Part shown: positions 1 to 6,950 of the stretch, piece after piece
How positions within the stretch are numbered: position 1 is the first letter of the stretch
How the letters are laid out: each line of letters opens with the position of its first letter
Origin: Myxococcaceae bacterium
Lineage (GTDB): Bacteria; Myxococcota_A; Polyangia; Polyangiales; Ga0077539
Direction: 5' to 3'
DNA length: 64,000 nt
Assembly (NCBI GenBank): GCA_004297725.1
Contig: SCUS01000156.1
Span: forward strand, 1 to 64,000
The notes under the pieces: model-generated
Database searches by the model: none
The model's input: the letters and a program-made list of their open reading frames with translations, nothing else
Told to the model about the DNA's origin: nothing
Program-made: the position numbers and the translations under genes

Positions 1-78
1 CCCTCCGGGCGAGGCCGCATTGGGAGGGCCTGGGCGGGATCCTCCCCTCGCTGACGCTCGGGGTCTGGCTCGGGCTAC

Positions 79-135
79 CGACGCCTCGCGGTCGTACCGG
101 GGAGAGCGAGCCGACGCCTCGCGCTCGTGCCGGGA
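79..135. repeat. Imperfect direct repeat (two 24-bp copies, 33-bp period)
   Basis: Two near-identical blocks beginning CGACGCCTCGCG lie at about 79-102 and 112-135, differing at three or four positions. They sit just downstream of the stop codon of the decayed Uma2 gene. No promoter or gene is visible in bases 1-140. The repeat could be a small slippage duplication; no function is evident. Confidence 0.5.
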
Positions 136-140
136 ACCCC

Positions 141-589
141 TTACCTCGACGCGAGCACCCGCAGCGGCGCGACCGGGAGCTCGATGCCCTCGTAGACCCG
201 GTCGGTCTCGAGGACTCCGCGCAGCGCGGTCAGCGGGACGGACTGACCCGGCCCCGCCTCCCGCAGCGTCCAGAGGTTGTCGTCGCCGCGGGAGTACACC
301 TCCAGCAGGGCCTTGCACTGGGACACCATCACGTAGTCGCGCAGCGACTCGATGCGCCGGTAGTGCTCGAACTTCTCTCCGCGGTCGTAGCGCTCGGTCC
401 CGTCGGAGAGCACCTCGACCAGCATCGTCGGGTTGACCATCGCGAGAGCGTCCGCGGGGTCGACCTGGAGCGCGCCGCATACCACCGAGGCGTCGGGGTA
501 CGTCGCCAGCCCGGTCGCGAGGATCCGCACCTTCGCGTCGGAGCTGTAGACCCGACAGCCGCACGAGAGCGCCAGCGCGCCGCGTTGGC
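141..589 (-). pseudogene. Uma2-family nuclease remnant, 5'-truncated
   Basis: The reading frame encodes the C-terminal two thirds of a Uma2 (DUF820) PD-(D/E)XK-type nuclease fold. Visible motifs are RVYSSD, TYPDASVVCG, MLVEVLSDGTERYDRGEKFEHYRR and a C-terminal half ending at TAA (141-143). The N-terminal helix region (about 60 residues), which normally carries an EYIDG-like motif, is missing. The open frame continues upstream to 725, but those codons read through a CRISPR-like repeat and spacer and look nothing like Uma2. I therefore call it a remnant and place its upstream limit at the repeat. A complete family member of 202 residues lies beside it on the other strand. Uma2 proteins are abundant in cyanobacteria, Myxococcota and other large genomes, and their role is not well established. 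Confidence 0.65.
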
Positions 590-679
590 GGCTCCCCCGC
601 ACACGCGGGGATCGACCCTGGTTGAGATTGAGGCCGCGGGCATCCAGGCAGGCCACCCCCCGCACAGGGGCGCTACGGG
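590..679. CRISPR. Solitary type I-E-like CRISPR unit: repeat, 32-nt spacer, degenerate repeat
   Basis: Positions 590-618 form a 29-nt unit with the stem CCCCGC...GCGGGG and an ATCGACCC 3' end. By eye it matches the E. coli type I-E repeat at 20 of 29 positions, including the whole stem. Exactly 32 nt follow (619-650), then a second 29-nt block (651-679). That block matches the first mainly in its 5' half (GGC, CCCC, CACA, GGGG) and diverges at its 3' end, as terminal repeats often do. The 29/32 spacing is the type I-E norm. No further copy occurs one period upstream, and no cas gene is in the window. This is either a relic array or an orphan repeat. Confidence 0.6.
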
Positions 680-706
680 CCTCGCCGGCTGGGCTACGCT
701 CCGGGG

Positions 707-1315
707 ATGTCAGGCGACGCCGCACGCACCATCGACCCGGAGTTTCCCAACCTCGCGCCCGACGTCGTGGACGGCTACCGCAACGCGCCGGAGACGACGG
801 TCGCGGAGATCATCGACGGCGTGCTGCTGACGATGCCTCGCCCCCACCGTCAGCACGTCCACGCGGCGTCGGCGCTCGGCGAGGAGCTGGGGCCGCCGTT
901 CCGTCGAGGGCGCGGCGGGCCTGGGGGATGGGTGATCCTCGACGAACCCGAGCTGCATCTGGGGCCGCTCCCTGACGTCGTGATCCCCGACCTCGCGGGC
1001 TGGCGGCGCGAACGCATCCCCGCGGACTTCCTCGCGGGGACCGAACCGCCCTTCATCCCCCTCGCGCCGGACTGGTGCTGCGAGGTGCTCTCGCCTTCGA
1101 CGGAGCGGGTCGACCGCGGGCGCAAGCTGTCGATCTACCACCGGGAGGGCGTCGGCCACGTCTGGCTGGTGTCGCCGGTGCTGCGATCCGTGGAGGTGTA
1201 CCGCCGGGCGGACATCGGCTGGTTGTTGCTCGCGACCTTCGAGGGAGACGCGGTCGTGCGCGCGGAGCCCTTTGACGCGGTGCCGCTCGACCTCGCCGGG
1301 CTGTGGGCGCTGTAG
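707..1315 (+). CDS. Uma2 family (DUF820) putative restriction endonuclease-fold protein
   Basis: The 202-residue product is the usual length for Uma2 proteins, which carry a PD-(D/E)XK nuclease-like fold. Recognisable landmarks are AEIIDG near residue 34, LPDVVIPDLAGW near 87-98, CCEVLSPSTERVDRGRK near 124-139 and a conserved C-terminal VEVYRR segment. The acidic residues of PDVV and EVLSPST are the expected active-site positions. It is intact, unlike the opposite-strand relative ending at 141, and starts only 28 bp after the degenerate CRISPR-like repeat. No operon partner is present; the next gene is convergent with a 24-bp gap. Biological function is uncertain. Confidence 0.85.
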   Translation: MSGDAARTIDPEFPNLAPDVVDGYRNAPETTVAEIIDGVLLTMPRPHRQHVHAASALGEELGPPFRRGRGGPGGWVILDEPELHLGPLPDVVIPDLAGWRRERIPADFLAGTEPPFIPLAPDWCCEVLSPSTERVDRGRKLSIYHREGVGHVWLVSPVLRSVEVYRRADIGWLLLATFEGDAVVRAEPFDAVPLDLAGLWAL

Positions 1316-1339
1316 CCCGGGCGTCTCCCCCCCCGCCGA

Positions 1340-2245
1340 TCAATCCTCGTCAGGGAATCGCGCCGTCGAGGCGAGCACCAGGTCGAGCGACGACGAGCCC
1401 AGCAGGTCGCGCTCGATGGTGTCGCAGACGCGGGTGAGCGCGAGGTCGTTGGGGTCGTGGCCGAAGGGGTTGTCGAGCTCCTGCCCGATGCCCTCGATCA
1501 TCAGCACGGCGTACGCGACCATCATCGTCACCAGCGGCGTCAGGAAGCCGATCTCCCGCACGAGGCAGAGCGGCAGCGTCGCGAGGTAGAGCGCCACCAT
1601 CCGCCGAAGGAGCAGCACGTAGCCGAGGGGCGTCGGGGTCTTTCGGATGCGCTCGCACCCGCCCAGGCAGTTCACGAGGGTCATCACCTCCTCCTCGACC
1701 CGCGCGGCCAGCGGCGGATCGAGCGCGCCGCGCCTCGCGTAACCCGCCAGCAGCGAAGAGATCTTCTCCGAGGCGTAGAGCGGCGGGCTCGGGTGCGCGG
1801 CCATCGCGGAGCGCTCGGCCTCCGGCAGCAGCCGGTCGATCTCCGGCCGCTCGGGCTCCTCTCGGAGCGAGCGTCGGCAGGCGTGCGCGAAGACCACCAC
1901 CCAGGTCACGAACTCCCTGGCCTCGCCAGCGTCGAGGGCCGCGTGACAGCGAGCGATGCGCCCGAGGTTGCGCGACGCGTTGACGATCGACCCCCAGAGG
2001 GTTCGGCCCTCCCAGAAGCGGTTGTAGGAGGTGTTGGTGCGGAAGGCGAGGATCAGCGCGATGACCGCGCCGGAGACCTCGTAGAGCCCGATGTTGAGCA
2101 CCACGCGATCGTTGAGCCGATGGGCGAACCAGAGGGCCGAGGCGATCAGCCCGAAGACCAGCACCCTGCGCATCAGCCCCGGCGCGAAGGACCCCCGCGG
2201 AGACACCAGCATGTGGAGCCAGTCGGTCTTCGCATAGGAGAGCAC
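1340..2245 (-). CDS. Bestrophin-like (UPF0187/YneE) anion channel protein
   Basis: The 301-residue membrane protein belongs to the bestrophin/UPF0187 family of pentameric anion channels of the inner membrane. The family hallmark FRTNTSYNRFWEGRTLWG is at residues 68-85, GCERIRKTPTPLGY lies centrally, and LDNPFGHDPNDLAL is near residues 257-270. Hydrophobic segments are at about 28-42, 56-68 and in the C-terminal third. The start is GTG at 2245, giving the short N-terminal TDWLHML segment expected before the first membrane helix. It is convergent with the Uma2 gene and divergent from the DUF4142 gene, so it is probably monocistronic. The ion transported in this organism cannot be read from sequence. 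Confidence 0.9.
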   Translation of the reverse strand: MLSYAKTDWLHMLVSPRGSFAPGLMRRVLVFGLIASALWFAHRLNDRVVLNIGLYEVSGAVIALILAFRTNTSYNRFWEGRTLWGSIVNASRNLGRIARCHAALDAGEAREFVTWVVVFAHACRRSLREEPERPEIDRLLPEAERSAMAAHPSPPLYASEKISSLLAGYARRGALDPPLAARVEEEVMTLVNCLGGCERIRKTPTPLGYVLLLRRMVALYLATLPLCLVREIGFLTPLVTMMVAYAVLMIEGIGQELDNPFGHDPNDLALTRVCDTIERDLLGSSSLDLVLASTARFPDED

Positions 2246-2337
2246 CGGCCCTGGATCGATCCCCCATGGGGGAGCGTCAAGCGCGGCATCGCGGATGCAG
2301 CCTGGAAGGAGCCCATCGGGGCGCTCACCACAGGCTC

Positions 2338-2343
2338 AGGAGG
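2338..2343 (+). promoter_or_regulatory. Strong ribosome binding site of the DUF4142 gene
   Basis: AGGAGG stands 10 nt before the ATG at 2354. This fixes the start of the exported DUF4142 protein and separates it from the much longer upstream open frame, which is a shadow of the bestrophin gene. Confidence 0.75.
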
Positions 2344-2353
2344 CATTGAGGCC

Positions 2354-2950
2354 ATGCGACGACTGCTGCTCGGTGCCCTGGCGGGCGCCTTCATCGTCTC
2401 GAGTTCGCTCTCGTGGGCGCAGGTCGGCGGGCCCCACACCGCGCCGACGGAGCAGGCGCCCGGAGGCACCGGCATGGGCGGCGTCGACTCCCCCGACATG
2501 ACCCTCAGCGACGGCGAGATCGTGGCGACGGTGGCCGCGTCCAACCGCGGCGAGATCACCCTGGGCACCTTCGCGCAGGGCCGCGCGTCCAGCCGCGCGG
2601 TGAGGGAGTTCGCCCGCTCGACGGTGAGCGCGCACACGGAGGCCGGCACGCGCATGGCGGCGCTCGTGCAGCGCCTCGGCCTCACGTCCATCGAGGGCAC
2701 CGAGAGCCTGAGGCTCAACGCCGAGGCGACGTCCTCCCGGCAGCAGCTCTCCCGCCTGCGCGGCGGCGCCTTCGACCGCGAATACCTCGACGCGCAGATC
2801 GCGGCCCACGGCGAGCTGCTCGAGCTGCTCGACCACAAGCTCATCCCTTCGGCCCACGCGGCCGACCTGCGCACCGCGCTACAGAGCGACATCCGGCCCA
2901 TGGTGGCCGCGCACCTCGCCCACGCGCGCAGCCTGCGCAGGCGTCTGTAG
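2354..2950 (+). CDS. DUF4142 domain-containing exported protein
   Basis: The 198-residue protein has a Sec-type signal peptide: MRRLL, a hydrophobic core, then an Ala-Gln cleavage region near residue 23. A Gly/Pro-rich linker and an all-helical DUF4142 domain from about residue 50 follow. The domain is ferritin-like in predicted shape but lacks an obvious metal-ligand set. Landmarks are DGEIVATVAASNRGEI, the central ARSTVSAHTEA and the C-terminal HLAHARSL. DUF4142 proteins are periplasmic and often linked to stress or envelope functions, but their activity is unknown. The start is set by the AGGAGG at 2338. It is convergent with the next gene across a gap holding a hairpin. Confidence 0.85.
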   Translation: MRRLLLGALAGAFIVSSSLSWAQVGGPHTAPTEQAPGGTGMGGVDSPDMTLSDGEIVATVAASNRGEITLGTFAQGRASSRAVREFARSTVSAHTEAGTRMAALVQRLGLTSIEGTESLRLNAEATSSRQQLSRLRGGAFDREYLDAQIAAHGELLELLDHKLIPSAHAADLRTALQSDIRPMVAAHLAHARSLRRRL

Positions 2951-2956
2951 CGCACT

Positions 2957-2975
2957 GCCGCCATGGTGTGGCGGC
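2957..2975. terminator. Candidate bidirectional hairpin between convergent genes
   Basis: GCCGCCA (2957-2963) pairs with TGGCGGC (2969-2975) around a 5-nt loop, 7 nt after the DUF4142 stop codon and 24 nt from the 3' end of the convergent gene. There is no T-run, so the terminator reading rests on position and stem only. Confidence 0.35.
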
Positions 2976-2998
2976 GCTGTCGTGCGCGGCCCTCCTGG

Positions 2999-3448
2999 CT
3001 AACGGCTGGTGCCGGCCGGCACGACCCGCGGCTCGTCGGGCTTCGGCTCGCTCTCCACCGACGACTCGCCCACCGGCCGGCCCATCGCCGTCAGGATCAG
3101 GTCGCGCGCCTGCTCGGGCGTGCGGTCGGACACCTCGAGGATGAGCCGCTTGAACTCGTCGTGCTGCAGATCGATCGCGACCGACTTCGTCTCGTCGCGC
3201 ACGTCGCAGAACACGTTGCCCGAGCCGTCGGCCATGATGAGCGTGCCGGCGAGCACGTGGCCCGGGCTGCGCACCCCGCGAAACTGCGACTCCACCGGCA
3301 TGTACATCACCTTCGAGATGTCGGGCCGCGCGGTGACCCCGGTGATGTGCGCGAGTGGGACGGTGATCGAGCTTCGCAGCGCCAGGATCTTGTCGAAGCC
3401 CTCCACGGTCACGAGGAGCACGTTGTCCTTGATTTCGATTGTTGCCAT
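2999..3448 (-). CDS. Hypothetical protein with PH-like fold
   Basis: The 149-residue soluble protein begins MATIEIKDNVLLVTVEG. It is rich in predicted beta strands and carries the segments PLAHITGVTARPDI, VFCDVRDETKSVAIDL and FKRLILEVSD. This layout resembles small bacterial pleckstrin-homology-like proteins in which the KSVAIDL/ILEVSD part forms the last strands and helix. The C-terminal 25 residues are a charged, Pro-rich tail. No catalytic motif is visible. An upstream GGAGG stands close to the ATG at 3448. The PH-like assignment is from pattern similarity only; the partner or ligand is unknown. Confidence 0.6.
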   Translation of the reverse strand: MATIEIKDNVLLVTVEGFDKILALRSSITVPLAHITGVTARPDISKVMYMPVESQFRGVRSPGHVLAGTLIMADGSGNVFCDVRDETKSVAIDLQHDEFKRLILEVSDRTPEQARDLILTAMGRPVGESSVESEPKPDEPRVVPAGTSR

Positions 3449-3587
3449 CGGAGACCTCCGGGGAGACGCGCGACCCCCGCCACGCGATGCGACACCGCCA
3501 TGCAGACGCCGCGTCTCAGCCCCTGCCTGTTGCCCTCGGGCGCGCCTGTCAATGCGAGCCCCGGGGCCTCCCTTCCAGGCCGACGGC

Positions 3588-4724
3588 TCAGGGTCGCTGC
3601 ACGGTGGCGACGCGGTCGCGGCCCTCTCGCTTGGCCTTGTAGACGCCCCGGTCTGCGGCCTCGATGAGGCTCTCGGCGGAGCTCATCTCCGGGCTTCGCG
3701 CGGCGACGCCGACGCTGACGCTGCCTCGCCACTCGCCCGCGCCCGCGGGCACGCGCAGCGCGGCCACCTTGCTGCGCACCTCCTCGGCGAGCTGCATCGC
3801 GCCCGCGAGCGGGGTGCGCGGGCACAGGATGAGAAACTCGTCGCCGCCGAGGCGGCACACCACGTCGTCGGTGCGCACCGCGTGGCCGAGCTCGCGCGCG
3901 AGCACCCGGAGCACGGCGTCTCCGGCGTCGTGGCCGTAGCTGTCGTTGATGCCCTTGAAGCCGTCGGCGTCGATCATCAGGCAGGCGAGGGGCGCGTCCG
4001 TGGCGACGGCGTCCTGCCACTCCCGCTCGATGCGGGTGATCGCGTGGCGGCGGTTGGGCAGGCCCGTGAGGATGTCCGTCATGGCCATGTCCTCGAGCCG
4101 CTGGTTGGCCTCGGAGAGCGCCAGCGTGCGCTCGGCGACGCGCGCCTCGAGGGTGCGGTTGAGCCGCGAGAGGGCGCGGTTGCGCTCGGAGACGAGCTGG
4201 AAGAGCCCGTCGAGGGCGCGCAGCAGCGTGTCCGTGGCCGGGTCGCGGCTCCGCTCGCTGGAGCGGTAGGCCTGCTCCGGGGTCTGGCCCTGCGCGATCG
4301 CGGCGAGCTGCCCGGCCATCACCTGATCCTTCCCGAGGATGTGATAGGCGAGCCACTGGGAGAGGAACCGCAGCAGCGCGTCCGCCGCGTTGGGCTCGTC
4401 CTTCGTCATCGCCCCGCGCAGGAGCGCCACCTCCTCGAAGAAGTTCGCGTGGGCCGCGAGGTGGCCGTCGATGTGCCGCCGGTCGAGGCCCCGCGCGAAC
4501 ATCATCGACTCCTCGTCGGAGAAGTGATGCACCGCGTAGAGCGCGAGGCTCTCGAACACCGTCTCGATCTCGTCCTTCGACGCGCCCTCGTCGCTCGTCA
4601 CGGCGTCGCCGAGGCGGTTGATCAGGTCGACGAGCCCATGGTGCTGAAGGTCGACCTCGGTGACGCCGGTGACGAAGCAGTCGTCCCAGACAAACGATTC
4701 CATCCTGTGGTTCTCCAACGGCAC
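3588..4724 (-). CDS. Bacteriohemerythrin-GGDEF diguanylate cyclase
   Basis: The 378-residue protein couples an N-terminal bacteriohemerythrin domain to a C-terminal GGDEF domain through a coiled coil. Hemerythrin diiron ligand motifs are visible in order: DLQHHGLVDLIN (about 25-36), AVHHFSDEE (about 64-72), HLAAHANFFEEV (about 88-99) and AYHILGKD (about 130). The linker (about 180-225, NRTLEARVAERTLALSEANQRLE) is a signalling helix. The GGDEF domain has RLGGDEF at about residues 289-295 and a product-inhibition I-site RTDD exactly five residues upstream, so an active, feedback-inhibited cyclase is likely. The domain order implies oxygen- or redox-controlled c-di-GMP synthesis. The start could be the first ATG or the MESF methionine seven codons in. 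Confidence 0.9.
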   Translation of the reverse strand: MPLENHRMESFVWDDCFVTGVTEVDLQHHGLVDLINRLGDAVTSDEGASKDEIETVFESLALYAVHHFSDEESMMFARGLDRRHIDGHLAAHANFFEEVALLRGAMTKDEPNAADALLRFLSQWLAYHILGKDQVMAGQLAAIAQGQTPEQAYRSSERSRDPATDTLLRALDGLFQLVSERNRALSRLNRTLEARVAERTLALSEANQRLEDMAMTDILTGLPNRRHAITRIEREWQDAVATDAPLACLMIDADGFKGINDSYGHDAGDAVLRVLARELGHAVRTDDVVCRLGGDEFLILCPRTPLAGAMQLAEEVRSKVAALRVPAGAGEWRGSVSVGVAARSPEMSSAESLIEAADRGVYKAKREGRDRVATVQRP

Positions 4725-4949
4725 GGATGGCGGTCCAGGTGGCGGGACCCTCGCCTTCGTGCCAGCTCAGCCGTACACGGCCGCGGCTGCAGCGCCCGTG
4801 CCGCCTTGGAAAATGGCCTGGAATTCGTGTGAATCGAGAGAGTCTCCCAGCAGCGAGGGAAGACCCTGCACGCCTCGCGCAACCGTTGCACCGATCGCGG
4901 AGACGGTCGCGCTGCGCGTGGGAGAGCGCCGGTCGGGAGTGGTCGGCGA

Positions 4950-4972
4950 GGGTGGGAAGGGGGGGGTTGGGG
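4950..4972 (+). other. G-quadruplex-forming motif downstream of htpG
   Basis: Four G-runs of 3, 3, 8 and 4 bases are separated by loops of 1, 2 and 2 bases on the plus strand. This is a textbook short-loop G4 motif. It lies 13 bp beyond the htpG stop codon, so the htpG transcript carries the C-rich complement. The rest of the gap 4725-4984 shows no gene; it must hold the promoter of the hemerythrin-GGDEF gene. Confidence 0.55.
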
Positions 4973-4984
4973 CGGAGAGAGCGC

Positions 4985-6901
4985 TCAGGCCTTGTTGGCG
5001 AGGGCGCGCTGCATGAGGTCGGTCATGCGCTGGGCGAAGCGGTGCGGGTCGTCCGGGGTCGAGCCCTCGGTGAGCAGCGCCTGGTCGTAGAGGAGCTCGA
5101 TCCACTCGTCGAGCGACTCGTCCCCGGAGGCGGCGCGCGCCTGGATGGCCTCCATCAGCGGGTGCGTCGGGTTGAGCTCCAGCACCCGCGCGGACGGCGG
5201 AACCTCCCGCCCGTTGGCCCGCAGCAGCCGCTCCATCGCGGGGTTCATCGCGCCCGGCGGCACCACGAGGCAGGCCGGCGAGTCCTTGAGCCGCGACGAG
5301 CTGCGCACCTCGCGGACGCGCGAGCCGAGCACCGACTTCACCCGCTCGATGAGCGGCTTGAGCGCGCCCGCGGCGGCCTCCTCGCTCTGCTTCGCCTCGG
5401 GGCTCGCGTCGAGCTTGAGGTCGGCCATCGCCACGTTGACCAGCTTCTTCCCCTGGAACTCCTTCAGCCCGTCGGCCGCCAGCGTGTCGATGGGGTCGAA
5501 GAGGTAGAGCACCTCGTAGCCGCGCTCTCGCAGCGCCTCCAGGTGCGGCGACTTGGCGGCCGCCTGCCGCGTCTCGCCGATGGAGTAGTAGATCGCCTCC
5601 TGCCCCTCCTTCATGCGCCCGACGTACTCCGCGAGGGAGGTGATGCCGTCGCCGTGCGAGCTCTCGAAGCGCACCAGCGTGCCCAGGCGCTCCCGGTACT
5701 CGTAGTCGAGGTGCAGGCCCTCCTTCACCACCTTGCCGAACTGCGCCCAGAAGGTCGCGTAGTCCTCGGGCGACTCCTTGGCGAGCTCGTCGAGCCGGTC
5801 GAGGGTCTTCCTCGCGACCTGCTTCTTGATGGCGCGCACCACCGCGGAGTCCTGCAGGGTCTCGCGGGAGACGTTGAGCGGCAGGTCGTCGGAGTCGATG
5901 AGCCCTCGCACGAAGCGCAGCCAGAGCGGCACCAGCGCGTCGCAGTTGTCCATGATGAAGACGCGCTTCACGAAGAGCTTCACCCCGCGGCGCCCCTCGC
6001 CCGGGGTGTCCATCTCGAAGGGCGGACGCCTCGGCAGGTACAGCAGCCCGGTGAACTCCTGCGAGCCCTCGACCTTGAAGTGCGCCCACGCCAGCGGCTC
6101 TTCCCAGTCGTTGGTGAGGTGCTTGTAGAAGTCCTTGTACTGCTCGTCGGTGATCTCGCTGCGCGGCCGCTGCCAGAGCGCCCTGGCCTGGTTGATCGCC
6201 TCGAAGGCGGGCTCCTCGGCCCTGGGCTCCTCGCCCTCCTTGGGCTCCTCCTTCTCCGCCGCCATCTCGATCGGGTGGCCGACGAAGTCGGAGTACTTCT
6301 GCACCAGGTCGCGGAGCTGCCAGCTCTGGAGGAAGTCCTTCTGGTCCTCCTTGAGGTGGAGGATCACCGAGGTGCCGCGGGTCTCTCGCGTCGCGGGCTC
6401 GAGGTCGAAGCCGTCCTTGGCGTTGGAGGACCAGCGCCAGGCCTCCTCGCTGCCCGCCGCGCGAGACACCACCGACACCCGATCGGCCACCAGCCAGGAG
6501 GCGTAGAAGCCCACCCCGAACTGCCCGATGAGCGTCAGGTCGGGCTTTCCCCCCTTGGCCTTCAGCGACTCCAGGAACTTCTTCGACCCCGAGCTCGCGA
6601 TGGTGCCCAGGTGCTCGATGAGCTCGTCGTGGGTCATCCCCACGCCGTTGTCGTCGATGGTCAGCGTCCCGGCGGCCTCGTCGGGGATCAGCCGGATGCG
6701 CAGGGGCTCCTCGCCCATCAGCCCGGCCTCGGTGACCGAGCGGAAGCGCAGCTTGTCGATGGCGTCGGAGGCGTTGGAGATCAGCTCGCGGAGGAAGACC
6801 TCGCGGTGGCTGTAGAGCGAGTGGATCACCAGGTCGAGGACCTGGCTCACCTCTGCCTGGAACGAGTGGTGTTCGGGTGCGTGCGCTTCGGTGGTTCCCA
6901 T
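4985..6901 (-). CDS. htpG: Molecular chaperone HtpG (Hsp90 family)
   Basis: The 638-residue product matches the normal HtpG length. The N-terminal GHKL ATPase domain shows HREVFLRELISNASDA (about residues 32-47), the DNNGVGM-type motif IDDNGVGMT near 80-88, GTIASSGSKKF and the IGQFGVGFYAS lid motif near 121. The middle domain carries the client/Arg region and the C-terminal domain mediates dimerisation. It acts in the cytosol as an ATP-driven foldase for stressed proteins. The start is the ATG at 6901 (MGTTEAHAPEHHSFQAEV), because the upstream extension to 7024 has no homology and overlaps the next gene. No Shine-Dalgarno is seen, and a promoter-like pair lies immediately upstream. Confidence 0.95.
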   Translation of the reverse strand: MGTTEAHAPEHHSFQAEVSQVLDLVIHSLYSHREVFLRELISNASDAIDKLRFRSVTEAGLMGEEPLRIRLIPDEAAGTLTIDDNGVGMTHDELIEHLGTIASSGSKKFLESLKAKGGKPDLTLIGQFGVGFYASWLVADRVSVVSRAAGSEEAWRWSSNAKDGFDLEPATRETRGTSVILHLKEDQKDFLQSWQLRDLVQKYSDFVGHPIEMAAEKEEPKEGEEPRAEEPAFEAINQARALWQRPRSEITDEQYKDFYKHLTNDWEEPLAWAHFKVEGSQEFTGLLYLPRRPPFEMDTPGEGRRGVKLFVKRVFIMDNCDALVPLWLRFVRGLIDSDDLPLNVSRETLQDSAVVRAIKKQVARKTLDRLDELAKESPEDYATFWAQFGKVVKEGLHLDYEYRERLGTLVRFESSHGDGITSLAEYVGRMKEGQEAIYYSIGETRQAAAKSPHLEALRERGYEVLYLFDPIDTLAADGLKEFQGKKLVNVAMADLKLDASPEAKQSEEAAAGALKPLIERVKSVLGSRVREVRSSSRLKDSPACLVVPPGAMNPAMERLLRANGREVPPSARVLELNPTHPLMEAIQARAASGDESLDEWIELLYDQALLTEGSTPDDPHRFAQRMTDLMQRALANKA

Positions 6902-6910
6902 GGGGCGAGG

Positions 6911-6939
6911 CTGATAACCAGCCGCGCGCCACGGCTCAA
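6911..6939 (-). promoter_or_regulatory. Putative htpG promoter (sigma-70-like, near-leaderless)
   Basis: Read on the minus strand, TTGAGC (6939-6934) is followed after 17 bp by TATCAG (6916-6911). Transcription would start about three bases before the ATG at 6901, so the message would be almost leaderless. That agrees with the absence of a ribosome binding site. No sigma-32 CCCCATNT element is apparent. Confidence 0.45.
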
Positions 6940-6950
6940 GCCCTACGGGC

